The position numbers and the translations under genes were made by a program. Below are positions 1 to 9,207 of a DNA stretch of 64,000 nucleotides, piece after piece (within the stretch, counting starts at the first letter, position 1; the number at the start of each line of letters is the position of its first letter). Source of the DNA: Pelagibacterales bacterium SAG-MED30 (GTDB lineage: Bacteria > Pseudomonadota > Alphaproteobacteria > Pelagibacterales > Pelagibacteraceae); contig JACWEA010000001.1 in the NCBI GenBank assembly GCA_014653775.1, positions 62,001 through 126,000 of the forward strand, written 5' to 3'. The notes under the pieces were generated by a model. It was not told where the DNA came from. It did not search any database and was given only the letters and a program-made list of their open reading frames with translations.

Positions 1-105
1 AAGTGTACTTTTATAAGTAAGAAGAGTTAATACTCCAATTGTCAAAGCTGAAAAAAAACCAGCTATTATAGCTTTTTGGAAAAGAGGTTTTGTTATTTTG
101 ATCAT
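1..105 (-). CDS. N-terminal fragment of a probable membrane protein (truncated by window edge)
   Basis: Minus-strand ATG at 105..103 reads MIKITKPLFQKAIIAGFFSALTIGVLTLLTYKSTL with no stop before the window edge; one hydrophobic segment. Confidence 0.45.
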   Translation of the reverse strand, partial: MIKITKPLFQKAIIAGFFSALTIGVLTLLTYKSTL

Positions 106-504
106 TTAAATTTTTAAAGCTTTTAAAACAGTTCTCAAAGGCAGTAGTAAACATTCTTTCCTAGAAAAATTTTTCTTATCTAAAATTTCCTTAAAATCTT
201 TCCAATGTTTTTCTAGTTCTGTTTTTACATCATCAAATATTTTTTCAGAATTTCCAATAAATTTTTTGATTTCCTGAATATTTCTATTTTTAATTTTGCG
301 TGATAATAGGCTAACTGATGCTTGACAATAAACACATGATTTACATTGATATCCCATATCTTTTACCACTTCGTCTTTAACAATAAGACTTATCTCCATT
401 TCATCACCACATACAGGGTTTTTGTTTTTAGAATAATGAGTAGCTTTTTCTAATACCTTGTTATTATCTGTATGAGATGCAATTTCTAAAATTCTTAAGT
501 CCAT
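106..504 (-). CDS. NifU/IscU/SufU-like iron-sulfur scaffold family protein
   Basis: U-type motifs NPVCGDEMEI, CKSCVYCQAS and SRKECLLLPLRTV correspond to the three conserved Cys regions of the family. Confidence 0.8.
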   Translation of the reverse strand: MDLRILEIASHTDNNKVLEKATHYSKNKNPVCGDEMEISLIVKDEVVKDMGYQCKSCVYCQASVSLLSRKIKNRNIQEIKKFIGNSEKIFDDVKTELEKHWKDFKEILDKKNFSRKECLLLPLRTVLKALKI

Positions 505-547
505 TAAATTTCTTTAATTCAATTATTAATGTTTTATATTTTGAATA

Positions 548-1153
548 ATGGATCATAACAATATTTTGCCAGTAGTGCTAGCAGGAGGGAAAGCTAAACG
601 ATTTGGAGGGAACAAACCAGAGGCTAAATTAAGAGATAAAATACTTATCGATTATATTTTATCGGAAATTTTAAAGCAGTTTAATGAGGTATTAATTGTC
701 GCTAATGACCCGATTAATCATTTATCATCTAATAAAATTTTAAAAATAGAAGATTATAAAAAAGATTTAGGACCTCTAGGAGGAGTTTTAAGTGCTATGA
801 AATGGGTAAAAGAAAACAATAAAAAATATCAATGGATCTCTACTTTTCCAGCAGATACTCCATTTTTTAAGATCAAAATTTTTAACAATTTTTTAAGTAA
901 AATTAATGAAAGAGAAAGTGAATTATTTTTTATGAATTCTAATGAAAAAAGACATAATATATTTGGTCTATGGTCTTTAGATTTAATTGATCAATTAGAA
1001 AAAGATTTAGAAAATGGTTTAAGAAAAGTAGAAAAATGGGCTAATAATATTGGAGTGATAGCAATTAATATGTCATTTGAAAAAGAAGATCCATTTTTTA
1101 ATATTAATACAAAAGAAGATCTTGAAAAAGCAAAAAAAATTTTAAATGATTAA
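548..1153 (+). CDS. mobA: Molybdenum cofactor guanylyltransferase MobA
   Basis: N-terminal VLAGGKAKRFGGNKPEAKL nucleotidyltransferase motif, PADTPFF motif; followed by moeA. Confidence 0.9.
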   Translation: MDHNNILPVVLAGGKAKRFGGNKPEAKLRDKILIDYILSEILKQFNEVLIVANDPINHLSSNKILKIEDYKKDLGPLGGVLSAMKWVKENNKKYQWISTFPADTPFFKIKIFNNFLSKINERESELFFMNSNEKRHNIFGLWSLDLIDQLEKDLENGLRKVEKWANNIGVIAINMSFEKEDPFFNINTKEDLEKAKKILND

Positions 1154-2393
1154 TTATCAAAAAGCAAAAAATATTCTAAAAAAAGCAAAAATTAAAATTC
1201 AAGATGAAAATATTTTAATTAAAAATTCTCTTAATAGAGTTGTTTCAAGGGATGTCTTTTCACCTTCAAATCATCCTTTAGGAAATAATGCTGCATTTGA
1301 TGGATTTGCAATAAATTCAAAAGATACAAAATATGCAAAAAAAAATAATTTAAAGTATTTTAAAATAGTTGGTTCGATAGCTGCAGGAACAAAACCTTTA
1401 AAAAAAAAAATAAAAAAATTTGAAAGTATTGAAATAATGACAGGAGGAATTGTTCATAAACCATTTAATACTATTATTCCAATCGAACAAATTATTTTTT
1501 ATCCTAATAAAAAAAATCCAAAATCAATTATAATTAATAAAAAGATTAATAAATATAATCATGTGAGATTTAAAGGTTCAGATTACAATAAAGGTGATAT
1601 TATAGTTAAAAAAGGAACTATTATTAATTCTAACCATATTTTAGCTTTTAAAACTTTAGGGATTAAAAAAATAAAAGTTAAAAAGAAATTGAATATATTA
1701 TTTTTTTCAACTGGGAATGAAATTTCAAATTCTGATAATATTCCTAGCTGGAAAGTTAGAAACTCAAATAGTTATTATATAGATTCAATTAAAGATAATT
1801 TTTTATTTAATTTTAAAAATGGTGGAATTTTAAGAGATAATCATCAAAATATTTTTAAATCTAAAATTAATAAAATGTTAAAATCTAGTATAGATATTAT
1901 TTTAACATCTGGCGCAGTTTCTGCCGGAAAATTTGATTATATTCCCAGTATTGTTAGAAAATTTAAAACTTCGAATTATTTTAAGAGTGTAATGATAAGA
2001 CCTGGAAAGCCTATTTTATTTGCTAAAATTAAAAATAAAGCAATATTTGGACTACCCGGGAATCCTATATCTTCTGCAGCGTGTTTTAGATTTTTTGTTT
2101 ATCCTTTTATTGAAAGTATCTTAGGTGTTAGGACTGAAAAGCCATTCAAAGCCAAACTTAAACACTCTTTTAAAAAGAATAAAAATTTTACAAGATTTAT
2201 AAAGAGTAAGTTAAACACAACTAAAAATGGTAATTTTGAAGTAGAATTGTTACCTGGCCAAGAGTCTTTTAGAATTAATTCTTTTACAAAATCTAATGTT
2301 TGGGCAGTTCTTCCAAACGGTCAAAGTATTTTTAAAAAAGGTCAAATTATTGATTGTTTTTTATCGAACCAATCCAACAAAACTTTAACTTAA
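1146..2393 (+). CDS. moeA: Molybdopterin molybdenumtransferase MoeA
   Basis: MoeA motifs NNAAFDGFAI, EIMTGG, STGNEI, TSGAVSAGKFDY, GLPGNPISS; overlaps mobA by 8 bp. Confidence 0.92.
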   Translation: MINYQKAKNILKKAKIKIQDENILIKNSLNRVVSRDVFSPSNHPLGNNAAFDGFAINSKDTKYAKKNNLKYFKIVGSIAAGTKPLKKKIKKFESIEIMTGGIVHKPFNTIIPIEQIIFYPNKKNPKSIIINKKINKYNHVRFKGSDYNKGDIIVKKGTIINSNHILAFKTLGIKKIKVKKKLNILFFSTGNEISNSDNIPSWKVRNSNSYYIDSIKDNFLFNFKNGGILRDNHQNIFKSKINKMLKSSIDIILTSGAVSAGKFDYIPSIVRKFKTSNYFKSVMIRPGKPILFAKIKNKAIFGLPGNPISSAACFRFFVYPFIESILGVRTEKPFKAKLKHSFKKNKNFTRFIKSKLNTTKNGNFEVELLPGQESFRINSFTKSNVWAVLPNGQSIFKKGQIIDCFLSNQSNKTLT

Positions 2394-2444
2394 GCCTATC
2401 TCATTTTTGTTGTAGTTCTATATTTTTGGAATTAATGTTCGGCA

Positions 2445-3350
2445 ATGTTAATATTAAAAAATCCAAAAATAGCAGTTCCAGTTGTTTTATTTGCAGGACT
2501 TATATGGTCTTTTGGACCATTAGTAGTTCGTTATATGGATGAACCTCATTTAGTCCCTTGGCAGTATATTTTTGGAAGAGGATTAACAATTTTTATCCTT
2601 CTAAATTTATATTTATATTTTGAAGAAGGAATTAACTTTTGGAAAAATTATTTAAAGATTGGTAAGTCGGGGATTATAGGTGGGTGTGGTCTGGGAATTG
2701 CAATGATTTCTTTTATTTACTCAATTACTAATACTTCAGCAGCAATAACATTACTTTGTTTAGCAGCAATGCCTTTTTTTACAGCTTTATTGGCTTTCTT
2801 ATTTTTAAAAGAGAGTATTTCTATAAATGTTTGGATTTCAATTTTCATTGCAACAGTCGGTATTATTATAATGGCTTTGGGGAATAACGAAAAAAATTCT
2901 TTGGTAGGATTTATTTTTGGAATGACTTCTTCAATTGGTTTTTCTGCTTTCTCAGTTTCATTAAGATGGAGAAAAGAAACTCCTAAATTTACAACAGTTG
3001 CGGTTGCAGGTTTATTTTGTTTTGTCTTTGCGACAATAATGATTTTAATTAATAAACAAGCTTTTTTTTCATCAAGTTATAATGGAGCATTATTTTCATT
3101 ACATGGAACTTTAGTTTGCTTGGGTTTAATTTTATATTCAATTGGTTCTAAAGCAATCCAAGCTGCAGAATTGACTTTGTTATCTTTAACAGAAGTTATA
3201 GGTGGAATATTTTGGGTTTGGTTACCCTTATTTGGAATTAATGAAGTGCCAGATTCAAACACAATTATTGGTGGTTTCTTTTTATTTATTTCTTTGTTTT
3301 ATTATAGTTTGGTTATGAGATGGAACAAAAGATATATAGGTTTAAATTAA
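2445..3350 (+). CDS. EamA/DMT-superfamily transporter
   Basis: About 10 hydrophobic helices in two repeats, EamA-like pattern (AAITLLCLAAMPFFTALLAFLFLKE). Confidence 0.85.
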   Translation: MLILKNPKIAVPVVLFAGLIWSFGPLVVRYMDEPHLVPWQYIFGRGLTIFILLNLYLYFEEGINFWKNYLKIGKSGIIGGCGLGIAMISFIYSITNTSAAITLLCLAAMPFFTALLAFLFLKESISINVWISIFIATVGIIIMALGNNEKNSLVGFIFGMTSSIGFSAFSVSLRWRKETPKFTTVAVAGLFCFVFATIMILINKQAFFSSSYNGALFSLHGTLVCLGLILYSIGSKAIQAAELTLLSLTEVIGGIFWVWLPLFGINEVPDSNTIIGGFFLFISLFYYSLVMRWNKRYIGLN

Positions 3351-3361
3351 TAAATTACTAA

Positions 3362-4477
3362 ATGACAGAGAATAAAATAATTGTAAATAGTTGGAATGAA
3401 TGGGATCCTTTAAAACATGTAATTATAGGACGAGCGGATGGAGTTTGTATCCCTGCACCAGAGCCAGCACTTGATGCAAAAGTTCCAGAAGATAGTGAAA
3501 TGCGAGGTCAATTTGGCCCTAGAACTAAAGACACTGTTGATAAAGCAAATCAGCTTTTAAATGATTTTTCTAAGATATTAGAAAAAAGAGGAATTAAAGT
3601 TGATCGGCCAACACCAATTGACTTTAATCAAAAAACATCAACTCCAGATTGGGAAACTAAAACAATGTTTGGCTGTATGCCTCCAAGAGATGTTTTGCTA
3701 ACTGTTGGTAATGAAATTTTAGAAGCAACAATGAGTTATCGTTGCAGATGGTTTGAATATTTATGTTACAGACCATTACTTAAAGAATATTATAATCAAG
3801 ATCCTAAAATGAGACATGAGTCAGCACCAAAACCAAGATTAACTGATGCTGATTATAGAAAAGATTATCTATCAAATAAAATTGGAGTTCAAAAAAGATT
3901 AGAGTGGACTGAAAAAAAATATTTTGTAACTACAGAGGAAGAGCCATTATTTGATGCTGCAGATGTATTAAGATTTGGAAAAGATCTTGTAGTTCAACAT
4001 GGATTTACAACAAATTTAAAAGGAATTGATTGGCTAAAAAGACATTTTAAAGATCATAGGGTTCACACAGTAAATTTTCCTGGGGATCCTTATCCTATTC
4101 ATATCGATGCAACCTTTACTCCTATTAAAGAAGGCTTGATTATAAATAATCCTCAGAGAAGACTTCCAAAAGAACAAAGAAAATTATTTGAAGTTAATGG
4201 ATGGGAAATAATTGATAGTGCACAACCTGCTCATAATGAACCACCACCACTTTGCTATTCATCAGTATGGTTATCAATGAATGTTTTAGTGCTTGATCAT
4301 AAAACAGTTTGTGTAGAAAAAAGTGAAGTATATCAAGCTGAACAATTAGATAAATTAGGAATGGAAGTTGTTACAGTTGATCTTAGGGATGCTTATGCAT
4401 TTGGGGGAGGACTACATTGTTGCACTGCAGATGTTTATAGAGAAGGTGAATTAAAGGATTATTTTCCAAAACAATAA
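3362..4477 (+). CDS. Glycine amidinotransferase (GATM/AGAT)-like amidinotransferase
   Basis: Long resemblance to the eukaryotic GATM family: WDPLKHVIIGRADGVCIP, VGNEILEATMSYRCRWFEYLCYR, EEPLFDAADVLRFGKD, PIHIDATF, and catalytic-Cys region GGGLHCCTADV. Confidence 0.85.
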   Translation: MTENKIIVNSWNEWDPLKHVIIGRADGVCIPAPEPALDAKVPEDSEMRGQFGPRTKDTVDKANQLLNDFSKILEKRGIKVDRPTPIDFNQKTSTPDWETKTMFGCMPPRDVLLTVGNEILEATMSYRCRWFEYLCYRPLLKEYYNQDPKMRHESAPKPRLTDADYRKDYLSNKIGVQKRLEWTEKKYFVTTEEEPLFDAADVLRFGKDLVVQHGFTTNLKGIDWLKRHFKDHRVHTVNFPGDPYPIHIDATFTPIKEGLIINNPQRRLPKEQRKLFEVNGWEIIDSAQPAHNEPPPLCYSSVWLSMNVLVLDHKTVCVEKSEVYQAEQLDKLGMEVVTVDLRDAYAFGGGLHCCTADVYREGELKDYFPKQ

Positions 4478-4479
4478 GA

Positions 4480-4920
4480 ATGTCTAAAGTATTTAAATTA
4501 GGGATAACAAGCAAAAATAATCAAGAAATTAAAGAAGTAGAATCAATTGAAGTCCTGACTGATAAAGGGGTAGTTGGCGATAGACATTTTAAAAATTTTA
4601 ATGACCCTTATTGTCAATTATCATTAATTGAGTCCGAGAATATTGATCACTATAATATAAAATATGGTTTGAACATTTCCTATATAAATTTTAGAAGAAA
4701 TATAGTTACTAAAGGTATCCATCTTAATGAATTAGTGGGAAAGAAATTTAAAATCGGAAATGTTAAAGTTGAAGGTATTGATTTATGTAGACCATGTAGA
4801 CATTTAACTGAAATATTGAGTCAGAATAATATTCTTAAAGAATTTCTCAGGAAAGGGGGTCTTAGATGTCAAATTTTATCTTCATCTAAAATTACAATTG
4901 GGGATAAAATAGTTTATTAG
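4480..4920 (+). CDS. MOSC domain-containing protein
   Basis: GVVGDRHF, LSLIESENID, FRRNIVTKGIHLNELVGKKFKIG, and GIDLCRPCRHL with conserved Cys, typical of MOSC/YiiM proteins. Confidence 0.82.
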   Translation: MSKVFKLGITSKNNQEIKEVESIEVLTDKGVVGDRHFKNFNDPYCQLSLIESENIDHYNIKYGLNISYINFRRNIVTKGIHLNELVGKKFKIGNVKVEGIDLCRPCRHLTEILSQNNILKEFLRKGGLRCQILSSSKITIGDKIVY

Positions 4921-4925
4921 ATTAT

Positions 4926-5567
4926 ATGGCTAAATTAAAAAAATTAATCATTGCTTGTGATGGTGGTGCAGCTAGTGGCAAAAGTACTGCAGCTAAACTA
5001 ATCTCTAAAAAATATAAACTTATATTAATTAATTCTGGTTTAATATATAGATATTGTAGTAAACTGATAATTTATCATAAGCCTAAAAATATTATCTCAT
5101 TTTTAAAGAAAGAATTAAGAATTGTTTCATATATGAAAATTTCTAAACAAAAACTTCATTCCGAAAATATTTCAAACCATGTTGGAATTATTGCAAAAAA
5201 CAAAAAAGTTAGAGAACTTGTTAATCAGCTTCAAAGAAAGATTATTAAAGTTAATAATAGAATTTGTGTCGAAGGACGTGATATTGCAAGTAAAATTTTG
5301 TCAAAAAAACCAAAGTATGATTTAGCTTTTTATTTTAAGTGTAGCCTTGAAGTTGCCGCTTATAGAAGATGGTTAGATCTCAAAAAAAAAATTCCAATCA
5401 AAGACGTTAAAAATTCTCTTAAAAAAAGGACTAACTTAGATAAAAATAGAAAAAATAGTCCTTTAATTAAAGTTAAAGATGCCATTTTGATAAGAACGGA
5501 TAAATTGACAAAAAAACAAGTTTTAACAAAAATGTCTAAACATATTGATAATGTATATAAAAAATAA
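4926..5567 (+). CDS. cmk: Cytidylate kinase
   Basis: P-loop GGAASGKSTAA, LINSGLIYR, NRICVEGRDIAS motif. Confidence 0.85.
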   Translation: MAKLKKLIIACDGGAASGKSTAAKLISKKYKLILINSGLIYRYCSKLIIYHKPKNIISFLKKELRIVSYMKISKQKLHSENISNHVGIIAKNKKVRELVNQLQRKIIKVNNRICVEGRDIASKILSKKPKYDLAFYFKCSLEVAAYRRWLDLKKKIPIKDVKNSLKKRTNLDKNRKNSPLIKVKDAILIRTDKLTKKQVLTKMSKHIDNVYKK

Positions 5568-5577
5568 ATTTTAAAAT

Positions 5578-6312
5578 TTAATTTTTTGTATTTTTATCAA
5601 CATCAAATTGTTCTAATGCTAGAGTGAGATTAGAATTTTCCTTAACTTGTGATTCTGCTTCTTTATTTTTTTCTAACTCTTTTTGTTTCAATCTCAGTTC
5701 TCTTCGATTTTCCTCTAATTCTTTTTCTTTTTGATCTCTATCAAATTTTTCTTCCCATTCTTTAATTTTAATATATTCAAGCCGTTTTTTTCTTTCTTCG
5801 TCTTCTTTTAAAGCTTTTAATTCTTTATTTTTTCGTCTTTGTTCTTTTATTTCTTTTTGTTCTTGTTCTTCTTCTCTTACTTTTAAATCAATATCTTTTC
5901 TATTTTGATTTTCTTCTTTAATTTTCAATTCTTTTTCTTTTAATCTCAATTCTTTAGCGACTTGAATTAAATGATCATCTTTTTTAACTAGTCTTTCAGA
6001 CTCAATTTTTTGTTTTTCTTCTCTGGATTTTATTTCTTTTTCTTTTATTTTTAGATCTTCTTCAACTAATCCAATTTTGTCGCTTTCTTTTTTTAAACGT
6101 TCTTCCCAACTTCTTAATTCTTTTCTTTCTTTTTGTATTTGGTTTTTTTCTTTTTGTTTTTGTAATTTAATTTCCTGTTTTTTTTCTAATTCTTTATTTT
6201 TTTTATAATTTGAAATAGCGCTACTAATGGAACTAGTTGTCAGAGTTGCTAATTTTGCTAAGCCATTATTTTTCTTAACAACTTTTTTTTTTATTTTCTT
6301 TTTGTAAGGCAT
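5578..6312 (-). CDS. Highly charged coiled-coil protein of unknown function
   Basis: Nearly continuous K/E/R-rich heptad-like sequence after a basic N-terminus (MPYKKKIKKKVVKKNN). Confidence 0.7.
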   Translation of the reverse strand: MPYKKKIKKKVVKKNNGLAKLATLTTSSISSAISNYKKNKELEKKQEIKLQKQKEKNQIQKERKELRSWEERLKKESDKIGLVEEDLKIKEKEIKSREEKQKIESERLVKKDDHLIQVAKELRLKEKELKIKEENQNRKDIDLKVREEEQEQKEIKEQRRKNKELKALKEDEERKKRLEYIKIKEWEEKFDRDQKEKELEENRRELRLKQKELEKNKEAESQVKENSNLTLALEQFDVDKNTKN

Positions 6313-6410
6313 ATTTATAAAAACTTATTTCACTGGAGAAAAAATTAATTTTCAACAAAATTTTATAAAAATTTTAGATCTAATTATTCTAGATTCAACC
6401 TGAAAGTGAT

Positions 6411-7712
6411 TTAAATTTTTATATCCTTATTACCTTCAAGTTTTTTTTCTGGTTCAGCAATTGGCTCTGTAGTTGGATTAAGCTCAATACCTGCAGGAGT
6501 AATAGTTTGCGGCATAGCCACAAATTGAGAATCTGGATTTTCTACTGTTTTTCTTACCCTCATTCTGTAAATTCCAAAAACTCCAATGACAGCATGAAAG
6601 AAAAATAAAAAAATAAAAAAACCATTAGAACCTACTAAGTCCATAAATATTGAACATAAAAATGGACCACTTATTGCACCTAAGCCAAATACAAACTGTA
6701 GACCTGCACCTGCAGCAACGAATTTTTCTTTAGGGATATAATCATTAGTATGTGCTAAAATTTGTGAAAACATTGGTAAACTACAAAATGAAAAAAGAAT
6801 TAAAAAAACATAAAACCAAGTTTTGCTAGTAGCAAGTCCTTCTGGTAAGTACATTTGTCTTGAAACTAAAATTGCAAAAAGAGCAAATGCTGATGCACCA
6901 AATGTAGAAATAACAATAACTAGCCTTCTATCATATTTGTCAGATAATTTTCCGACAGGAAATTGAGAAATAGCTCCAGAAATAGCTAAAAGAAATGTAA
7001 CGATTGATATTTCAAGTATCGTGAAATTCATTGAAGTTGCGTAGACTGCTAATAAAGTAAAAAGAGCTGCTTGAATTGTCCCATAAAAAAAAGAACTTAC
7101 CATTCCAAAAGGAGACGCCTCATAAAGATCTTTAAGTGTCATAGCTTTAATTCTTTTAAAAGTTGGTGGTTTTTTTTTAGTTAACAAAATTGGAATTAAA
7201 GCAGCTGAAGTAATCACAGATACTAAAATAAAAGGCTGAAAATTTACAGGACTGCTAAAGTTAAGCAGAAACATCCCTGTACCCATGGAACCATATAATA
7301 TGACCATATATATTGATAGAACACTTCCTCTATTTTTGTTAGTTGACCTATCATTTAACCAACTTTCAGCTACAGTATAAATACACACCATACTTATTCC
7401 TGTTAATACTCTTAGTAAAAACCATATAAATGGATTAATTAAAATAGAATGAATTAGAATAACCAAAGATGCCAAAGAGGCAAACGCTGCAAAAACTCTT
7501 ATATGACCAACTCTTGAAATGATATAAGGAATAGTAGCTGCTCCTATAAAATATCCTACAAAATACCCAGACATCATAAATCCAGTTGCAGTTAAACTAA
7601 ATTCTTCCTGAACAGCTCGTACACCTAAGAGAGAGCCTTGAAATCCATAAGCTATCATAATGCAACCCATTCCTAAAAATAAGGCCCAAGAATTTTTTAA
7701 AACTTTATTCAT
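6411..7712 (-). CDS. Major facilitator superfamily transporter
   Basis: 12-TM-like hydrophobicity, MFS loop motif GKLSDKYDRRLVIVIS. Confidence 0.88.
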   Translation of the reverse strand: MNKVLKNSWALFLGMGCIMIAYGFQGSLLGVRAVQEEFSLTATGFMMSGYFVGYFIGAATIPYIISRVGHIRVFAAFASLASLVILIHSILINPFIWFLLRVLTGISMVCIYTVAESWLNDRSTNKNRGSVLSIYMVILYGSMGTGMFLLNFSSPVNFQPFILVSVITSAALIPILLTKKKPPTFKRIKAMTLKDLYEASPFGMVSSFFYGTIQAALFTLLAVYATSMNFTILEISIVTFLLAISGAISQFPVGKLSDKYDRRLVIVISTFGASAFALFAILVSRQMYLPEGLATSKTWFYVFLILFSFCSLPMFSQILAHTNDYIPKEKFVAAGAGLQFVFGLGAISGPFLCSIFMDLVGSNGFFIFLFFFHAVIGVFGIYRMRVRKTVENPDSQFVAMPQTITPAGIELNPTTEPIAEPEKKLEGNKDIKI

Positions 7713-7770
7713 AAAAACTGCAGTAACTATTCGCGATGTATGATTAAATCAAGACTTAATTATGACAACT

Positions 7771-8631
7771 TTAATTTTTTTTTAGTTTCAAAAAAGAGTG
7801 GATTGCTATAGTAGTAATTATAATCATACCCCCTTGAAGAGTTTCAATACTAGGTTGTTCTTTAATTATCAACCAAACCCAGATTGGACCTATAATAGTC
7901 TCTAATAAGAAAAATAGATTTACTTCTGCTGCAGGTATATATCTTGGAGCTATGGTTACTAATACAAAAGGTATAGCAACACATAGAATACACATTATAG
8001 GAACTATAATTAGATCTTTTTCTAATAACAAAAAACTTTCAATAAAAAATAAAGCAAAAATAGAAACAAATAACTTACCAACAACAGCTGCAGGAACTAA
8101 GTTTTTAGATTTTGCAGATCGAATAGTAACAGCACCTACTGCCAAACCTATAGCAGTAACAAAACCTAAAATATCTCCATAAAAATTACCTAATTTTAAT
8201 GAGTCAAAAAAGATATAAATTATAGCCAAAAAGGTAATAATTATTGAAATCAAAGTTTTTTTATCAGGAGGTTCTTTTAAAAAAATTGCACCAAGAATTG
8301 CTGATAACATTGGGGCAGTAGCAATCATTACTAGAGTATTTGCTACATTAGTGTTCTGAATTGAAACAACAAAAGTAATATTTGTTACGCTAAATGTACC
8401 TACATAGATAAGCCCATGATAACCACTATTAAAAAGAATTTTAAAAAAATTTAATTTATAAATTAACAGCATTATAAAAAAGACAGTTAAAAATGGAATC
8501 ATACCTCTATAAAAGACTAATCCCCAAGTATCAACGTTAGAAAGTCTGATAAATAAAGAATCTGGTGTAATAAACATTACTGCTACAAAAGCAAGTAATG
8601 AACCTTTTTGCTGGTCTGTTAAATTATTCAC
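7771..8631 (-). CDS. EamA/DMT-superfamily transporter
   Basis: About 10 TM segments; SNVDTWGLVFYRGMIP, NTLVMIATAPMLSAILGAIFLKE. Confidence 0.87.
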   Translation of the reverse strand: MNNLTDQQKGSLLAFVAVMFITPDSLFIRLSNVDTWGLVFYRGMIPFLTVFFIMLLIYKLNFFKILFNSGYHGLIYVGTFSVTNITFVVSIQNTNVANTLVMIATAPMLSAILGAIFLKEPPDKKTLISIIITFLAIIYIFFDSLKLGNFYGDILGFVTAIGLAVGAVTIRSAKSKNLVPAAVVGKLFVSIFALFFIESFLLLEKDLIIVPIMCILCVAIPFVLVTIAPRYIPAAEVNLFFLLETIIGPIWVWLIIKEQPSIETLQGGMIIITTIAIHSFLKLKKN

Positions 8632-8646
8632 GTTGTATCTATATAT

Positions 8647-9207
8647 TTAAAGTAAAGAATAAGGTTTTCTTGAAAATATTTTTTTTACCAATGGTTTAAA
8701 AAACTCTAATGAAAAAGATTTATAGTTTGGATCAAAGGAGTTTTGGTCATACTTTTCACAAAAGTCTATAGTGTCTTTATAATATTTATGATCTTTATAT
8801 TTATCTCTCTTGTTTTTATCTTCTCCTAAATGATGAGCATAGTAATACATTTGAAATTCTCCGTGTTTTTTTATTATCCAATGAGTTTTTTCTGTAACGT
8901 AAGGCTTAAGAATTGCTGCAGCATATTCTGAGTGATTCATTGGGGCCAATTCATCTCCAATATCGTGAATTAAAGCAGCTACAATCATTTCTTCACTTTC
9001 ACCATTTTCATAAGCTCTAGTTGCACTTTGAAGAGAATGTTCTAGTCTCGAAACTTGATAACCTTCTAAAGTTTCTGTGAGTCCTGACATAAATTTTAAT
9101 ATTCTTTCTGCAGTTTTACTAGCAAAGTCTTTTTCATGTTTGTCTAAAAAAAGATAATCTTCTTTAGTTCCATTTTTCATTTCTGTAAAACTAACTTTTT
9201 TCATCAT
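8647..9207 (-). CDS. HD-domain protein, possible PhnZ-like diiron oxygenase
   Basis: RLEHSLQSA, AALIHDIGD, MNHSEYAA, WIIKKHGEF and EKYDQNSFD give an H...HD...H...H...D order like PhnZ-type HD proteins. Confidence 0.75.
   Translation of the reverse strand: MMKKVSFTEMKNGTKEDYLFLDKHEKDFASKTAERILKFMSGLTETLEGYQVSRLEHSLQSATRAYENGESEEMIVAALIHDIGDELAPMNHSEYAAAILKPYVTEKTHWIIKKHGEFQMYYYAHHLGEDKNKRDKYKDHKYYKDTIDFCEKYDQNSFDPNYKSFSLEFFKPLVKKIFSRKPYSLL

Noticed and set aside
2354-2542. 62-aa ORF between moeA and the EamA gene
   Set aside because: Overlaps both genes in another frame; no recognisable motif.
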